From contig NZ_KI783301.1 of the NCBI RefSeq assembly GCF_000510645.1, positions 624,085 to 688,084 on the forward strand: DNA of 64,000 nucleotides, written 5' to 3'. Position 1 is the stretch's first letter, and every line of letters begins with the position of its first letter. The translations under genes were made by a program, and so were the position numbers. The notes beneath the pieces were generated by a model. The model saw nothing but the letters and a program-made list of their open reading frames with translations. It was not told the DNA's origin and did no database searches. Below are positions 1 through 7,714 of this stretch, one piece after another. This DNA is from Thermicanus aegyptius DSM 12793 (lineage in GTDB: Bacteria > Bacillota > Bacilli > Thermicanales > Thermicanaceae).

Positions 1-440
1 GTATCGACCCAGTTTCGAATCTCCTTGACGGTAAGGCCTTCCTTTTTCTTCGTGATGGATTGGACGGCGATTTCAAGACAGGTGTTGCAACGTGTGGCAT
101 GATCATCCCAAGTAACGGAGCCGTCCGCTGCAATCTCCTTATAAAAGCACTGGGCGTTATTCAGGTGACCGGCGCTTTCGGCACACCCACAATAACAAGG
201 GATCCACCGAAGTAAATCCTGGTTTTGCGCCGCTGCCAGGTAAATCGTTTTCATCGGTTCATCCTGCTTGCTCATAAAAAGAGGAAGTTCATCTTTTGAA
301 GCCGTTCTCTCCTGCCGATCCCCATTGGGTAGCACCTGAGCCTCTCCGATCCCCAACGTTCTTTGCGGCGGATCGTTTTGACCACAAGCCGCCAGTAAAA
401 GAAGAGCCAATAGGCTGAACAGTGCAATGATTTTCCTCAT
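1..440 (-). CDS. PCYCGC-motif lipoprotein, C-terminus outside the window
   Basis: The frame is still open at base 1, so only the first ~146 residues are visible. Residues 1-19 form a lipoprotein signal: Met-Arg-Lys, a hydrophobic stretch and the lipobox LLAAC with Cys19 as the lipidated residue. Residues 81-86 read PCYCGC, followed by further cysteines (NAQC, TRCNTC), the hallmark of the Firmicute PCYCGC lipoprotein family, whose function is unknown. The cysteine pattern suggests metal or thiol chemistry outside the membrane, but that is inference. The start was chosen because GGAAAGGAG lies 4-9 bases upstream of this ATG and the signal peptide begins there. Confidence 0.85.
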   Translation of the reverse strand, partial: MRKIIALFSLLALLLLAACGQNDPPQRTLGIGEAQVLPNGDRQERTASKDELPLFMSKQDEPMKTIYLAAAQNQDLLRWIPCYCGCAESAGHLNNAQCFYKEIAADGSVTWDDHATRCNTCLEIAVQSITKKKEGLTVKEIRNWVD

Positions 441-712
441 TCCTTTTCTCCTTTCCATCCGGCAAAAAGTAGTATAACATATTCTTCTCATTCCTTCATA
501 GCGGAGGCCCCTCAAAATTCTTTAAAAAGAATTGATCTTTCCTAACGAAATGGTGTATTGTTTTCCATAGAAAAGAAAGAAGCGATTTTTCCATTTGTTT
601 TACCTCCTGTCGATGGGAGGTTTCCTCCGTTTGTTCCCCTTTGTCCTGCGGGAATGAGAGGAAATCGATTCATGACAAAAAAGATGATCTTATGGGCGAG
701 GAGATGGGAAGA

Positions 713-1417
713 TTGTCGATCTTAAAAAATGATTGGGCTCAATATTTGCAAGAGGAATTCCACCAATCGTATTATCTCGCATTACGGCAATTCCTCATCC
801 ACGAATATACGCATTATACCATTTATCCCGATATGTATGAAATATATGAAGCACTGCACAGGACTCCATACCATAAGACGAAGGTGGTCATCTTAGGGCA
901 GGACCCGTACCATCAACCGGGTCAAGCCCATGGCCTCAGCTTTTCCGTAAAGCCGGGGGTTACTCCTCCTCCTTCTCTTTTAAATATCTATAAGGAACTA
1001 AGAGATGATCTTGGCGTCATTCCGCCGGAGCATGGATACTTAGGAAGTTGGGCGGAACAAGGCGTGTTGCTCTTAAATTCCGTCCTCACCGTTCGTAGAG
1101 GGATGCCTAATTCTCATCGGGGAAAGGGATGGGAGAAGTTTACCGATCGGATTATCCAAATCCTTGGTGAACGGGAGGAGCCCACCGTCTTTATCCTGTG
1201 GGGAAAATATGCCCAAGAAAAAGGATCCCTCATTACCGGAAAGGGGCACTTAATCATTTCATCCCCACATCCCAGTCCCTATTCTGCCCATCGAGGTTTT
1301 TTTGGCAGCCGCCCTTTTTCGCGGGCGAATCAATTTTTAAAGAGCCATGGGCGTGGGGAGATTGATTGGTCCCTTCCCATTCTGCCCACGTACGAACGAA
1401 CGGGAAGAAAATCTTGA
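713..1417 (+). CDS. ung: Uracil-DNA glycosylase, family 1
   Basis: Removes uracil from DNA in base-excision repair. The water-activating motif GQDPYH and the C-terminal [17 protein letters not shown] motif (DNA minor-groove intercalation loop) are intact, and 234 residues fits the family. The frame is open further upstream, with ATG codons at 692 and 704, but the TTG at 713 sits nine bases after GAGGAG and gives an N-terminus ([12 protein letters not shown]) that lines up with Bacillus Ung, so I prefer TTG. The gene is followed by the inositol-phosphatase gene on the same strand, with a ~145-base gap; I see no terminator between them. Confidence 0.95.
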   Translation: MSILKNDWAQYLQEEFHQSYYLALRQFLIHEYTHYTIYPDMYEIYEALHRTPYHKTKVVILGQDPYHQPGQAHGLSFSVKPGVTPPPSLLNIYKELRDDLGVIPPEHGYLGSWAEQGVLLLNSVLTVRRGMPNSHRGKGWEKFTDRIIQILGEREEPTVFILWGKYAQEKGSLITGKGHLIISSPHPSPYSAHRGFFGSRPFSRANQFLKSHGRGEIDWSLPILPTYERTGRKS

Positions 1418-1562
1418 TGTTTCCCTCCAGGCAATCAAAAGGGGGAATCCTTTTCCTCGAGAAGATGGTGGAGTTTGACGCCTACAGATGGCCATTGAGG
1501 GGAACCTAGAACTAGATGATCCAATCGGTGCACGAAACGAGTTACGAAAGGAGAAGAATCAA

Positions 1563-2372
1563 ATGACCGAAGCGATGAATGGTCAAGAATACATCCTTTT
1601 TGCCACGAAACTGGCCAGGGAAGCGGGAAAAATCGCGTTAGAAGGAAGGAAAGAGAAGATCGTATCGTATCAGTTTAAGAGCTCCCATAAGGACTTGGTT
1701 ACTGAAATAGACCGCCAAGTGGAACGGTTTATTGTGGCAAAGATCAAGGAAACCTATCCTTCCCACGGCATTCTGGGGGAGGAAGGGACGAATATCGATG
1801 GCGGGGGGAATTCCTCATATCGTTGGGTGATCGATCCCATCGACGGAACCACCAATTTTATACATCAAGGGATTAACTTCTGTGTATCCATCGCCCTTTA
1901 TCAGGGGGGAGAAGGCGTGGCAGGCGTCGTCTATGATCCTTCCCGGGATGAGCTTTTTTCCGGGGAAAGGGGAAAAGGAGCCTTTTTAAACGGAAGTCCC
2001 ATCGGCTTTACAGGAGAAAAGAAAATGGACGAATCCCTCATCGGGACGAATCTCATTTGGGTAGGGAGGACGCGTCGACTGAAATTAGAGGAGTCGATCT
2101 ACAGGTTGGCCAATGTAAGCCGGGGCGTCCGTTCTTTAGGAGCCGCCGCTTTGGAACTGGCCTATGTGGCGGCAGGCCGCCTTGATGCATATCTCGGGCT
2201 ATATCTCTCCCCTTGGGATTATGGAGCCGGGAAATTGATCGTGGAAGAAGCGGGAGGGAAGGTGAGCAATTTTGATGGGGATTCCCTTTCTCTTATTTCC
2301 GAGAAGCAGGGACTCCTCGCTTCCCATCCGTCGATTCACGGGGATCTCCTTCAGTTTTTAAAAAGAGAGTAG
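1563..2372 (+). CDS. Inositol monophosphatase family protein (SuhB-like)
   Basis: Mg-dependent sugar-phosphate phosphatase of the inositol monophosphatase/FBPase fold; the physiological substrate in Bacilli is uncertain (inositol phosphate, NADP or fructose bisphosphate). Metal-binding motifs are all present: DLVTEID, GEEG, WVIDPIDGTTNF and the late motif WDYGAG (canonical WDxAAG). The 269-residue length is normal. The ATG was chosen because GAAAGGAG lies just upstream; an in-frame upstream extension has no binding site. The last ~80 bases overlap the end of the convergent UDP-glucose dehydrogenase gene on the other strand, so the two transcripts overlap tail to tail. Confidence 0.88.
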   Translation: MTEAMNGQEYILFATKLAREAGKIALEGRKEKIVSYQFKSSHKDLVTEIDRQVERFIVAKIKETYPSHGILGEEGTNIDGGGNSSYRWVIDPIDGTTNFIHQGINFCVSIALYQGGEGVAGVVYDPSRDELFSGERGKGAFLNGSPIGFTGEKKMDESLIGTNLIWVGRTRRLKLEESIYRLANVSRGVRSLGAAALELAYVAAGRLDAYLGLYLSPWDYGAGKLIVEEAGGKVSNFDGDSLSLISEKQGLLASHPSIHGDLLQFLKRE

Positions 2373-3660
2373 GCTTTTTCCCAATCCGTATGTATTGGAA
2401 ACCGGCTTTCTTCATTTTCTCCTCATCAAGGCAGTTCCGGCCATCGATGAAGAGGGGATGTGAAACCAGCCTGCGCAGGCGGATCCAGTCCGCTTCTTTA
2501 AATTCCGGCCATTCGGTCAGCAGTAAAATCGCTTCCGTTCCTTCGATCGCTTCCTGTATCGTCGAAGTAAGGGCGACGGAATGAAGGGCGGGATGAGGGG
2601 TTCCTTCTTTCACCAGGGGGTCATATGCTCTTAGGGTATATGGATATTTGGCCAAGTGGGAGATCACTTTTAGTGAAGGGGAATCCCGCAAATCGTCGGT
2701 CCCCGGTTTAAACGTAAGACCAAGGAGGGTAATCCGGCGGGCCTTTATGGGGAGAAGCGAGAGGAGCCGATGTACGATCCGATCCGGAATCCGGTCATTG
2801 GTTTCCATCATGGCCTCTACCATGGGGACCGGGACTCCGGCTTCACGGGCCATGTGCATGAGGGCGAAGGCATCTTTCGGGAAACAGGAACCTCCGAAAC
2901 CGATCCCTGCTTTTAAGAAATGGGGCCCGATTCTCCGGTCACTCCCCATCCCTAAAGAGACCATCTCCACATCGGCCGACAAAGATTCGCAAAGTTCCGC
3001 CATCATGTTGATGAACGAGATCTTGGTCGCGAGGAATACATTTGCGGCGTATTTTACCATTTCCGCACTCCGGCGATCCATCCACAGGATGGGAGCCGGA
3101 ATCCCTTTATAAATCTCTTGCAGTAGGGGAGCAAGCCCCCCGTCATCCAGGCCGATTACGATTCGGTCGGGTAGAAGGAAGTCATGGAGGGCGCTTCCCT
3201 GGCGCAAGAATTCAGGATTTGAAACGACATGGAATGGGAACGAAGGGGAAATCTCCCTCATCATCTTTTCTACTTTATCCCCTGTTCCCACAGGAACGGT
3301 GCTTTTAATGATCAGCATCTTCTCCTCTTCCGCTAAGAGGGCGATCTGATGGGCGACGGCGAAGACGGCGCTTAGGTCCGCTTCTCCGGTGCTTTTGGCA
3401 GGTGTGCCTACCGTAAGGAAGAGGACCGGTGCAAAGAACACGGCTTCTTCCAACCGGTCGGTGAAGAAAAGCCTTTTTCCTTCGATTCCTCTCTTGATGC
3501 ATTCCTCTAACCCTGGTTCGTAGATCGGGGAGAGCCCTTTTTTTAATGTAGCAATTCTGCGCTGATGAATGTCATAGGCGATCACCTCATGTCCGAGTTG
3601 AGCCAGTCCCGCTGCCTGAACCAATCCCACATAACCTGCGCCAATCACCGCGATTTTCAT
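2293..3660 (-). CDS. UDP-glucose 6-dehydrogenase
   Basis: NAD-dependent oxidation of UDP-glucose to UDP-glucuronate. The N-terminus carries the Rossmann motif (MKIAVIGAGYVGL) and the catalytic cysteine motif GGSCFPKD is near residue 260, followed by the C-terminal UDP-binding domain with GRN. At 455 residues it is slightly longer than most Ugd/TuaD proteins because of a charged tail after the conserved domain. Last gene of a minus-strand operon, 14 bases after the GT4 glycosyltransferase, which suggests that UDP-glucuronate is the sugar donor used by that enzyme. AGGAGG lies immediately before the ATG. Confidence 0.92.
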   Translation of the reverse strand: MKIAVIGAGYVGLVQAAGLAQLGHEVIAYDIHQRRIATLKKGLSPIYEPGLEECIKRGIEGKRLFFTDRLEEAVFFAPVLFLTVGTPAKSTGEADLSAVFAVAHQIALLAEEEKMLIIKSTVPVGTGDKVEKMMREISPSFPFHVVSNPEFLRQGSALHDFLLPDRIVIGLDDGGLAPLLQEIYKGIPAPILWMDRRSAEMVKYAANVFLATKISFINMMAELCESLSADVEMVSLGMGSDRRIGPHFLKAGIGFGGSCFPKDAFALMHMAREAGVPVPMVEAMMETNDRIPDRIVHRLLSLLPIKARRITLLGLTFKPGTDDLRDSPSLKVISHLAKYPYTLRAYDPLVKEGTPHPALHSVALTSTIQEAIEGTEAILLLTEWPEFKEADWIRLRRLVSHPLFIDGRNCLDEEKMKKAGFQYIRIGKKPTLFLKTEGDPRESTDGKRGVPASRK

Positions 3661-3674
3661 GGTTTTCTCCTCCT

Positions 3675-4817
3675 TTAAGCGTGAATGGAAATTTGTTCCC
3701 TTTTTTGGAGAACCTCTTGGTAGGATCGAATCAGATTGGAGAAGACGTTCTCCCAGGACTGCCTTTTCGCATAAAAGAGGGCCTGACGGGAAAGGCGTTC
3801 TCGAAGAGGGGCATCTTCCACCAAGGTGACGATTCCTTGGCGAAATGCGTCTACATCACGAGGGCGTACCAACCAACCTGTTTCCCCATGACGAACGTTT
3901 TCTTTGACCCCACCCTGATTTACCGCTAAGACAGGGAGGCCGGAGGCGAATGCTTCTAGGATTACATTTCCATACGTCTCGGTGCTGGAGGGAAAGGTGA
4001 ATAGATCCGCAAAGCGATAGAAGCGCGCTAACTCTTCCCCTTGTTGAAATCCGGTAAAGAGAACCGAATCGTCCGCTTTCTCCCGCAGTTCTTTCGCCAT
4101 GGGTCCATCTCCCACCAACACAAGTCGAACCCTTCTTTTTATATGGGGAGGAAGGCTCTCGTAGGCTTCCATGAGGATGGAGAGATCCTTTTCCGGGGCG
4201 AGGCGTCCCACATAGAGGAGGGTTAGTTTGCCGTGGGCAGGGGGAAGGGGCGAAGCCTCGCCCTTTTCTTTGGGACGAAAGAAAGAAACATCGATACCCC
4301 TGGGCCAGATCTCAATCGAATTGAGGCCATGTTCCCGGAGGAGCTTCTCGGTCTCCCGGCTTGGGGCATAAATTTTTTCCGCTTGCGAATAAAACCATTT
4401 TACATAAGCCCACAGCCCGTTTTTTAGAATGCTTAAATTGTAATAAGGAAGATAACGGTCAAAATGGGTATGGTAAGAAGCGACGACGGGCGTCCGATTT
4501 TTTTTGCAAAAATGGAGTCCGGTTAAGCCTAAATTGAAAGGCGTCGCAATGTGGCAAAGGTCCGGGGCGAACTCCCGCAATTCTTTTTGCAGCGTAAATG
4601 GATTCGGGATCGCAACCCTTACTTCCGGATAAGGGAAGAAGGGGAGACTGTAGCTACGGAAAACATGGGGTTCATCCCGGCCGATCATGGAAGGCAGGGG
4701 CGCAACCACTTTAACGGAGAAGGATTTCTCCTTCAAATAATCGGCCAACCTTCCCAGGGTCATGGCCACTCCATTTACCTCCGGTCTGTACGTATCTGTA
4801 AAGAGCACAACCTTCAC
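3675..4817 (-). CDS. GT4 glycosyltransferase, MgtA/diacylglycerol-glycosyltransferase-like
   Basis: Retaining glycosyltransferase of the GT-B fold. The N-terminus (FTDTYRPEVNGVAMTL) is typical of the MgtA/PimB group, and the donor-binding region EAFASGLPVLAVNQGG with the GT4 E-x7-E arrangement is intact. About 380 residues, no membrane segments; expected to act at the cytoplasmic membrane face on a lipid acceptor. The neighbouring Ugd gene makes glucuronosyl-diacylglycerol synthesis an attractive reading, as known for corynebacterial MgtA, but the acceptor and sugar are inference. GTG at 4817 is preferred over the GTG nine bases upstream because AAGGAGTGA is correctly spaced only for it. Confidence 0.82.
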   Translation of the reverse strand: MKVVLFTDTYRPEVNGVAMTLGRLADYLKEKSFSVKVVAPLPSMIGRDEPHVFRSYSLPFFPYPEVRVAIPNPFTLQKELREFAPDLCHIATPFNLGLTGLHFCKKNRTPVVASYHTHFDRYLPYYNLSILKNGLWAYVKWFYSQAEKIYAPSRETEKLLREHGLNSIEIWPRGIDVSFFRPKEKGEASPLPPAHGKLTLLYVGRLAPEKDLSILMEAYESLPPHIKRRVRLVLVGDGPMAKELREKADDSVLFTGFQQGEELARFYRFADLFTFPSSTETYGNVILEAFASGLPVLAVNQGGVKENVRHGETGWLVRPRDVDAFRQGIVTLVEDAPLRERLSRQALFYAKRQSWENVFSNLIRSYQEVLQKREQISIHA

Positions 4818-4906
4818 CCTGTTCACTCCTTCAAGTGCCTCTTACCCTTCTATTGTACGATGGAAATGTCACCTCACGATGAACTTTTAATTAATTTTCT
4901 GTAAAG

Positions 4907-5641
4907 TTATAACCGATGTAAAGAAAAAAGCTTTCGTATCCTTTGAGGATAATTGGTGATAATCCCTGCCGGCTCCAGTTTCATCACATCAATCAGATCA
5001 ACCCAGTTGTCTACGGTATAGGGAATGACTTCGAAACCTCTGGAGAGACTTTCGTAATAGATGTCGAGGGTAAGGAAGGGGTAATAGGGATGCAAGGAGG
5101 ATGCCCCCACGTCTCGGGCGATTGCCCAAGGCTCTGTTTGGTAAATGTAGATGAGAGCGGTTTTTACCCGGTCATCAAGACGGCGAAGGGTGAGGAGAGA
5201 GTTTACATCATAGGAAGAGATTACGGTGCGGTCGATGAGGCCATATTCATGAACCAACCGCAATGCTTTTTTCTCCAGGATCTCCTTATGATCGGGGGAG
5301 GGCTTTAATTCCAAATTTATGAATAAAGGCCTTTTTTGGACCCATGACAGAAAGTGTTTGAGGCTCGGCACCTTCTCTCCTGAAAAGCTTGGATGAAACC
5401 ATGAACCGGCATCCAACTTTTGCAGGTCCTTGAACGTAATTTTGGCTAACGGTCCGGTACCGTTTGTGGTTCGATCAAGATGGGAGTCATGGAAGATGAC
5501 GGGGATGAGATCCTTTGTAAGGCGGACATCGCATTCAATTCCGTCTGCCCCCTCTTGGTACGCCGACCGGAAGGCGGCCATGGTATTTTCGGGAGTGCTG
5601 GCAGAGGCGCCCCGATGGGCATAGATCAGGAAAGGAGCCAT
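4907..5641 (-). CDS. Glycerophosphodiester phosphodiesterase
   Basis: Hydrolyses glycerophosphodiesters to glycerol-3-phosphate and an alcohol. The catalytic/metal motifs of the GDPD TIM barrel are present: AHRGASASTPENT near the N-terminus, GIECDVRLTKD, and VIFHDSHLDRTT. No signal peptide is seen, so the 244-residue protein is probably cytoplasmic. First gene of the operon with the GT4 and Ugd genes (89 bases to the next start), pointing to membrane-lipid turnover or remodelling. The ATG at 5641 has GGAGGTG seven bases upstream; an in-frame ATG 18 bases further up has no such site. A terminator-like hairpin lies just upstream of this start. Confidence 0.9.
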   Translation of the reverse strand: MAPFLIYAHRGASASTPENTMAAFRSAYQEGADGIECDVRLTKDLIPVIFHDSHLDRTTNGTGPLAKITFKDLQKLDAGSWFHPSFSGEKVPSLKHFLSWVQKRPLFINLELKPSPDHKEILEKKALRLVHEYGLIDRTVISSYDVNSLLTLRRLDDRVKTALIYIYQTEPWAIARDVGASSLHPYYPFLTLDIYYESLSRGFEVIPYTVDNWVDLIDVMKLEPAGIITNYPQRIRKLFSLHRL

Positions 5642-5682
5642 TTCTAACACCTCCAACATATCTTATGCAGAAAGGGGCAGGA

Positions 5683-5718
5683 AAAACAGGATCTCCGATC
5701 AAAGGATGGGAGATCCGT
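5683..5718 (-). terminator. Hairpin with T-run upstream of the GDPD gene (terminator or attenuator)
   Basis: Perfect 8-bp arms GGATCTCC/GGAGATCC (5689-5696 and 5709-5716) are followed on the minus strand by TGTTTTT. It lies about 45 bases before the GDPD start and reads in the same direction, so it either ends a short upstream transcript or attenuates the operon. Confidence 0.45.
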
Positions 5719-5804
5719 TGAAATCGCTTTTTCTGATGAAGATGATCAATCGACAGGGGAGAAATCATTCCTCTTCTTTTTTTAGGAGTTGGAAAAAATT
5801 GATG

Positions 5805-5833
5805 TTGCATTTTCCATCGGATCATGATACATT
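5805..5833 (+). promoter_or_regulatory. Promoter of the tRNA-Ala gene
   Basis: TTGCAT, a 17-base spacer and TACATT place a start site about 20 bases before the tRNA-Ala gene. Confidence 0.6.
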
Positions 5834-5860
5834 TATTTCTGCTGATCGCTTAAAAAGGAT

Positions 5861-5936
5861 GGGGCATTAGCTCAGCTGGGAGAGCGCATGAATGGCATTC
5901 ATGAGGTCAGGGGTTCGATCCCCCTATGCTCCACCA
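5861..5936 (+). tRNA. tRNA-Ala (GGC)
   Basis: Complete cloverleaf with encoded CCA. Acceptor GGGGCAT pairs with ATGCTCC, and the anticodon loop ATGGCAT carries GGC between CATGA/TCATG arms. It is separated from the following tRNAs by a terminator, so it is probably its own transcript. Confidence 0.96.
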
Positions 5937-6005
5937 TTCCACCTATAATTTAGGTATACGTGGATACGAAGGTTAGCCGGAATATCCTGTGTCTGAGAAT
6001 GAGGC

Positions 6006-6028
6006 GGCCCTAATAGAAGGGCCTTTTT
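6006..6028 (+). terminator. Intrinsic terminator after tRNA-Ala
   Basis: GGCCC and GGGCC arms around an eight-base loop are followed by TTTTT. The stem is short but GC-only. Confidence 0.65.
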
Positions 6029-6053
6029 CATTCAAGAGGAAGAAAAAAGAGGC

Positions 6054-6083
6054 TTGAAACGAATGGGGAAGCTATGTTAAGAT
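6054..6083 (+). promoter_or_regulatory. Candidate promoter of the tRNA/rnpB array
   Basis: TTGAAA, 18 bases, TAAGAT. It lies downstream of the terminator and ~70 bases before tRNA-Ser, the expected place for a promoter driving the array. Confidence 0.4.
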
Positions 6084-6154
6084 AACTTCTGTCGGTTCAT
6101 TCCCTTGATCTTCTGGGATAAAACAGATAAAATAAAATGTATGACGGTAAATTT

Positions 6155-6245
6155 GGAGTGATACCCAAGAGGCCGAAGGGGACGGTTTGCTAAACCGTTA
6201 GTGGGTTTATACCCAGCGAGGGTTCGAATCCCTCTCACTCCGCCA
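6155..6245 (+). tRNA. tRNA-Ser (GCT)
   Basis: Class II tRNA with a long variable arm. Acceptor GGAGTGA pairs with TCACTCC, CCA is encoded, and the anticodon loop TTGCTAA between ACGGT/ACCGT gives GCT. Confidence 0.96.
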
Positions 6246-6246
6246 T

Positions 6247-6323
6247 GGCGGTGTAGCTCAGCTGGTTAGAGCGTACGGTTCATACCCGTGAGGTCGTGGG
6301 TTCGATTCCCTCCACCGCTACCA
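6247..6323 (+). tRNA. tRNA-Met (CAT), elongator
   Basis: Acceptor GGCGGTG pairs with CACCGCT, with anticodon loop TTCATAC. The paired first acceptor base and overall identity to the Bacillus elongator argue against the initiator. CCA is encoded; it starts one base after tRNA-Ser. Confidence 0.93.
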
Positions 6324-6333
6324 GCGTTTTCAT

Positions 6334-6407
6334 AGGGGCGTAGTTTAACGGTAGAACAGCGGTCTCCAAAACCGTTAGTGTGGGTTCGATTCCTGCCGCC
6401 CCTGCCA
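6334..6407 (+). tRNA. tRNA-Trp (CCA)
   Basis: Acceptor AGGGGCG pairs with CGCCCCT, discriminator G, encoded CCA. The anticodon loop CTCCAAA gives CCA. Confidence 0.96.
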
Positions 6408-6466
6408 TTCAAAAAAGTGAGACGTATAAGCGGATCGTAGATGAAACCAGGATTGAAGTGCAGGGG

Positions 6467-6502
6467 AACGAATTCTACGCCAGAAATAGGCGGGAATTCG
6501 TT
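6467..6502 (+). repeat. Inverted repeat in the 145-base spacer between tRNA-Trp and tRNA-His
   Basis: AACGAATT...AATTCGTT enclose a second CGCC/GGCG arm with a seven-base loop. This is the only long spacer in the array. It has no T-run, so it is more likely a processing hairpin or the remnant of a lost tRNA or palindromic insert than a terminator. Confidence 0.5.
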
Positions 6503-6552
6503 AAAAGCATGTGGTTTAGTAGGTAACATTTGCAATGTTCGGGGATGATGAT

Positions 6553-6629
6553 GGCGGTCGTGGCGAAGTGGCGAACGCACCGGATTGTGGCTCCGGCATT
6601 CGAGGGTTCGATTCCCTTCGACCGCCCCA
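6553..6629 (+). tRNA. tRNA-His (GTG)
   Basis: An eight-pair acceptor, GGCGGTCG/CGACCGCC, includes the encoded G-1:C73 pair that HisRS requires. The anticodon loop is TTGTGGC; CCA is encoded. Confidence 0.96.
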
Positions 6630-6634
6630 TATAT

Positions 6635-6709
6635 GGGAGCATAGCCAAGTGGTAAGGCACAGGTCTGCAAAACCTTTATTCCCCGGTTCGAATCCGGGTG
6701 CTCCCTCCA
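6635..6709 (+). tRNA. tRNA-Cys (GCA)
   Basis: Acceptor GGGAGCA pairs with TGCTCCC, discriminator T and encoded CCA. The anticodon loop CTGCAAA gives GCA. Confidence 0.96.
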
Positions 6710-6710
6710 T

Positions 6711-6787
6711 GTTCCAGTAGCTCAGCTGGATAGAGCAACAGCCTTCTAAGCTGTGGGCCGGGGGTTCGAATCCCTCCTGGAACGCCA
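6711..6787 (+). tRNA. tRNA-Arg (TCT)
   Basis: Acceptor GTTCCAG pairs with CTGGAAC. The anticodon loop CTTCTAA between ACAGC/GCTGT gives TCT. CCA is encoded. Confidence 0.96.
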
Positions 6788-6796
6788 TCATTTCAC

Positions 6797-6873
<77 letters not shown>

Positions 6874-6920
6874 GATTTAGAAGTGAGAAGTAGGATAAAA
6901 AGAGAAAAATAGGGTAAAAT

Positions 6921-7009
6921 GGAGGAGTACCGAAGTGGTCACAACGGGGCGGTCTTGAAAACCGTTTGGGTGTAAACCCACGGGGGTTCGAATCCCTCCT
7001 CCTCCGCCA
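6921..7009 (+). tRNA. tRNA-Ser (TGA)
   Basis: Class II tRNA; acceptor GGAGGAG pairs with CTCCTCC, and a long variable arm follows the anticodon stem. Anticodon loop CTTGAAA; encoded CCA. Confidence 0.96.
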
Positions 7010-7026
7010 TTTGCTCACTTATGCGT

Positions 7027-7102
7027 GGTGCTGTGGTGTAGGGGTTAACATGTCGGTCTGTCACACCGGAGATCGCGGGTTCAAATCCCGTCAGCACCGC
7101 CA
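7027..7102 (+). tRNA. tRNA-Asp (GTC)
   Basis: Acceptor GGTGCTG pairs with CAGCACC, discriminator G, encoded CCA. Anticodon loop CTGTCAC gives GTC. Last tRNA before the RNase P RNA gene, 34 bases away. Confidence 0.96.
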
Positions 7103-7136
7103 TCTAACGAAGAAGAAGAAGAGCGAAAATCATGAT

Positions 7137-7532
7137 GAGTTGTAAGGAATCTGTGTAGTCGCTGCAGTTCTTCACTGCAGAGGAAAGTCCAGACTCGCCC
7201 AAGCTGCGATGCTTGGAGTGTTTGCGCCTGGTGCAAACCAGGGCGGTGTCCTGTGGGATGCCGACGGCGGCGAACGGGACTTAGACCTAAGCCCCCATTA
7301 GCCATAAAGTGCCACAGAGACGAGCCTTTCGGTGACGAAAGGGTGGAACGAGGTAAACCCCGCAAGCGAGAAACCCAAATTATGGTAGGGGAGCTCCCTG
7401 GAGGGAATCGGAACCAAAGGGGAGATCGGGAATTTCCCGATAGATAGATGACTACACCTTTTGTGCGAGGTTGGCAACCGAAAAGAGCACAAAGGAACAG
7501 AAACTGGCTTACAGGGTTCCTTACGCCAACTC
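7137..7532 (+). ncRNA. rnpB: RNase P RNA, B type
   Basis: Catalytic RNA that trims 5' leaders of tRNA precursors. The ends pair (GAGTTG with CAACTC, TAAGGAATC with GGTTCCTTA). Universal conserved blocks are present: GAGGAAAGTCC in the 5' region, AGTGCCACAGAGACGA, GGTAAACCCC, GAGAAACCCAAAT, and TGGCTTACAG before the 3' end. The size (~396 nt) and core match the Bacillus B type. There is no obvious promoter between tRNA-Asp and this gene, so it may be read through from the tRNA array and matured from the same transcript. Confidence 0.95.
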
Positions 7533-7537
7533 ATCAA

Positions 7538-7563
7538 AGCCACCCTTGAGGTGGTTTTTATTT
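7538..7563 (+). terminator. Intrinsic terminator of rnpB
   Basis: CCACC/GGTGG arms around a CTTGA loop are followed by TTTTTATTTT, six bases after the mature 3' end. Confidence 0.85.
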
Positions 7564-7646
7564 TAGGACTACATAAATAAGCGTTTTTGTGCGATCCTGG
7601 TGAAGTAAAAAAAAGGTATTGATTTCCTGAGGATTTCCACTCATAC

Positions 7647-7684
7647 TATAAAGTAAGATGAGATCTATAAAGTAAGATGAGATC
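7647..7684 (+). repeat. Perfect tandem duplication of a 19-bp unit
   Basis: Two adjacent copies of a unit beginning TATAAAGTAAG and ending GAGATC lie 30 bases before the glucosyltransferase start. The unit contains TATAAAG, so the duplication may also duplicate a -10-like element. Confidence 0.85.
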
Positions 7685-7714
7685 TGTGAGCGAATCCAAT
7701 AAGGGGTGACCATA

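Noticed and set aside
6266..6791. Apparent protein-coding frames across the tRNA array
   Set aside because: They translate tRNA genes; such products are common misannotations.
7081..7543. Frames across the RNase P RNA
   Set aside because: The conserved RNase P core and pairing ends account for the sequence.
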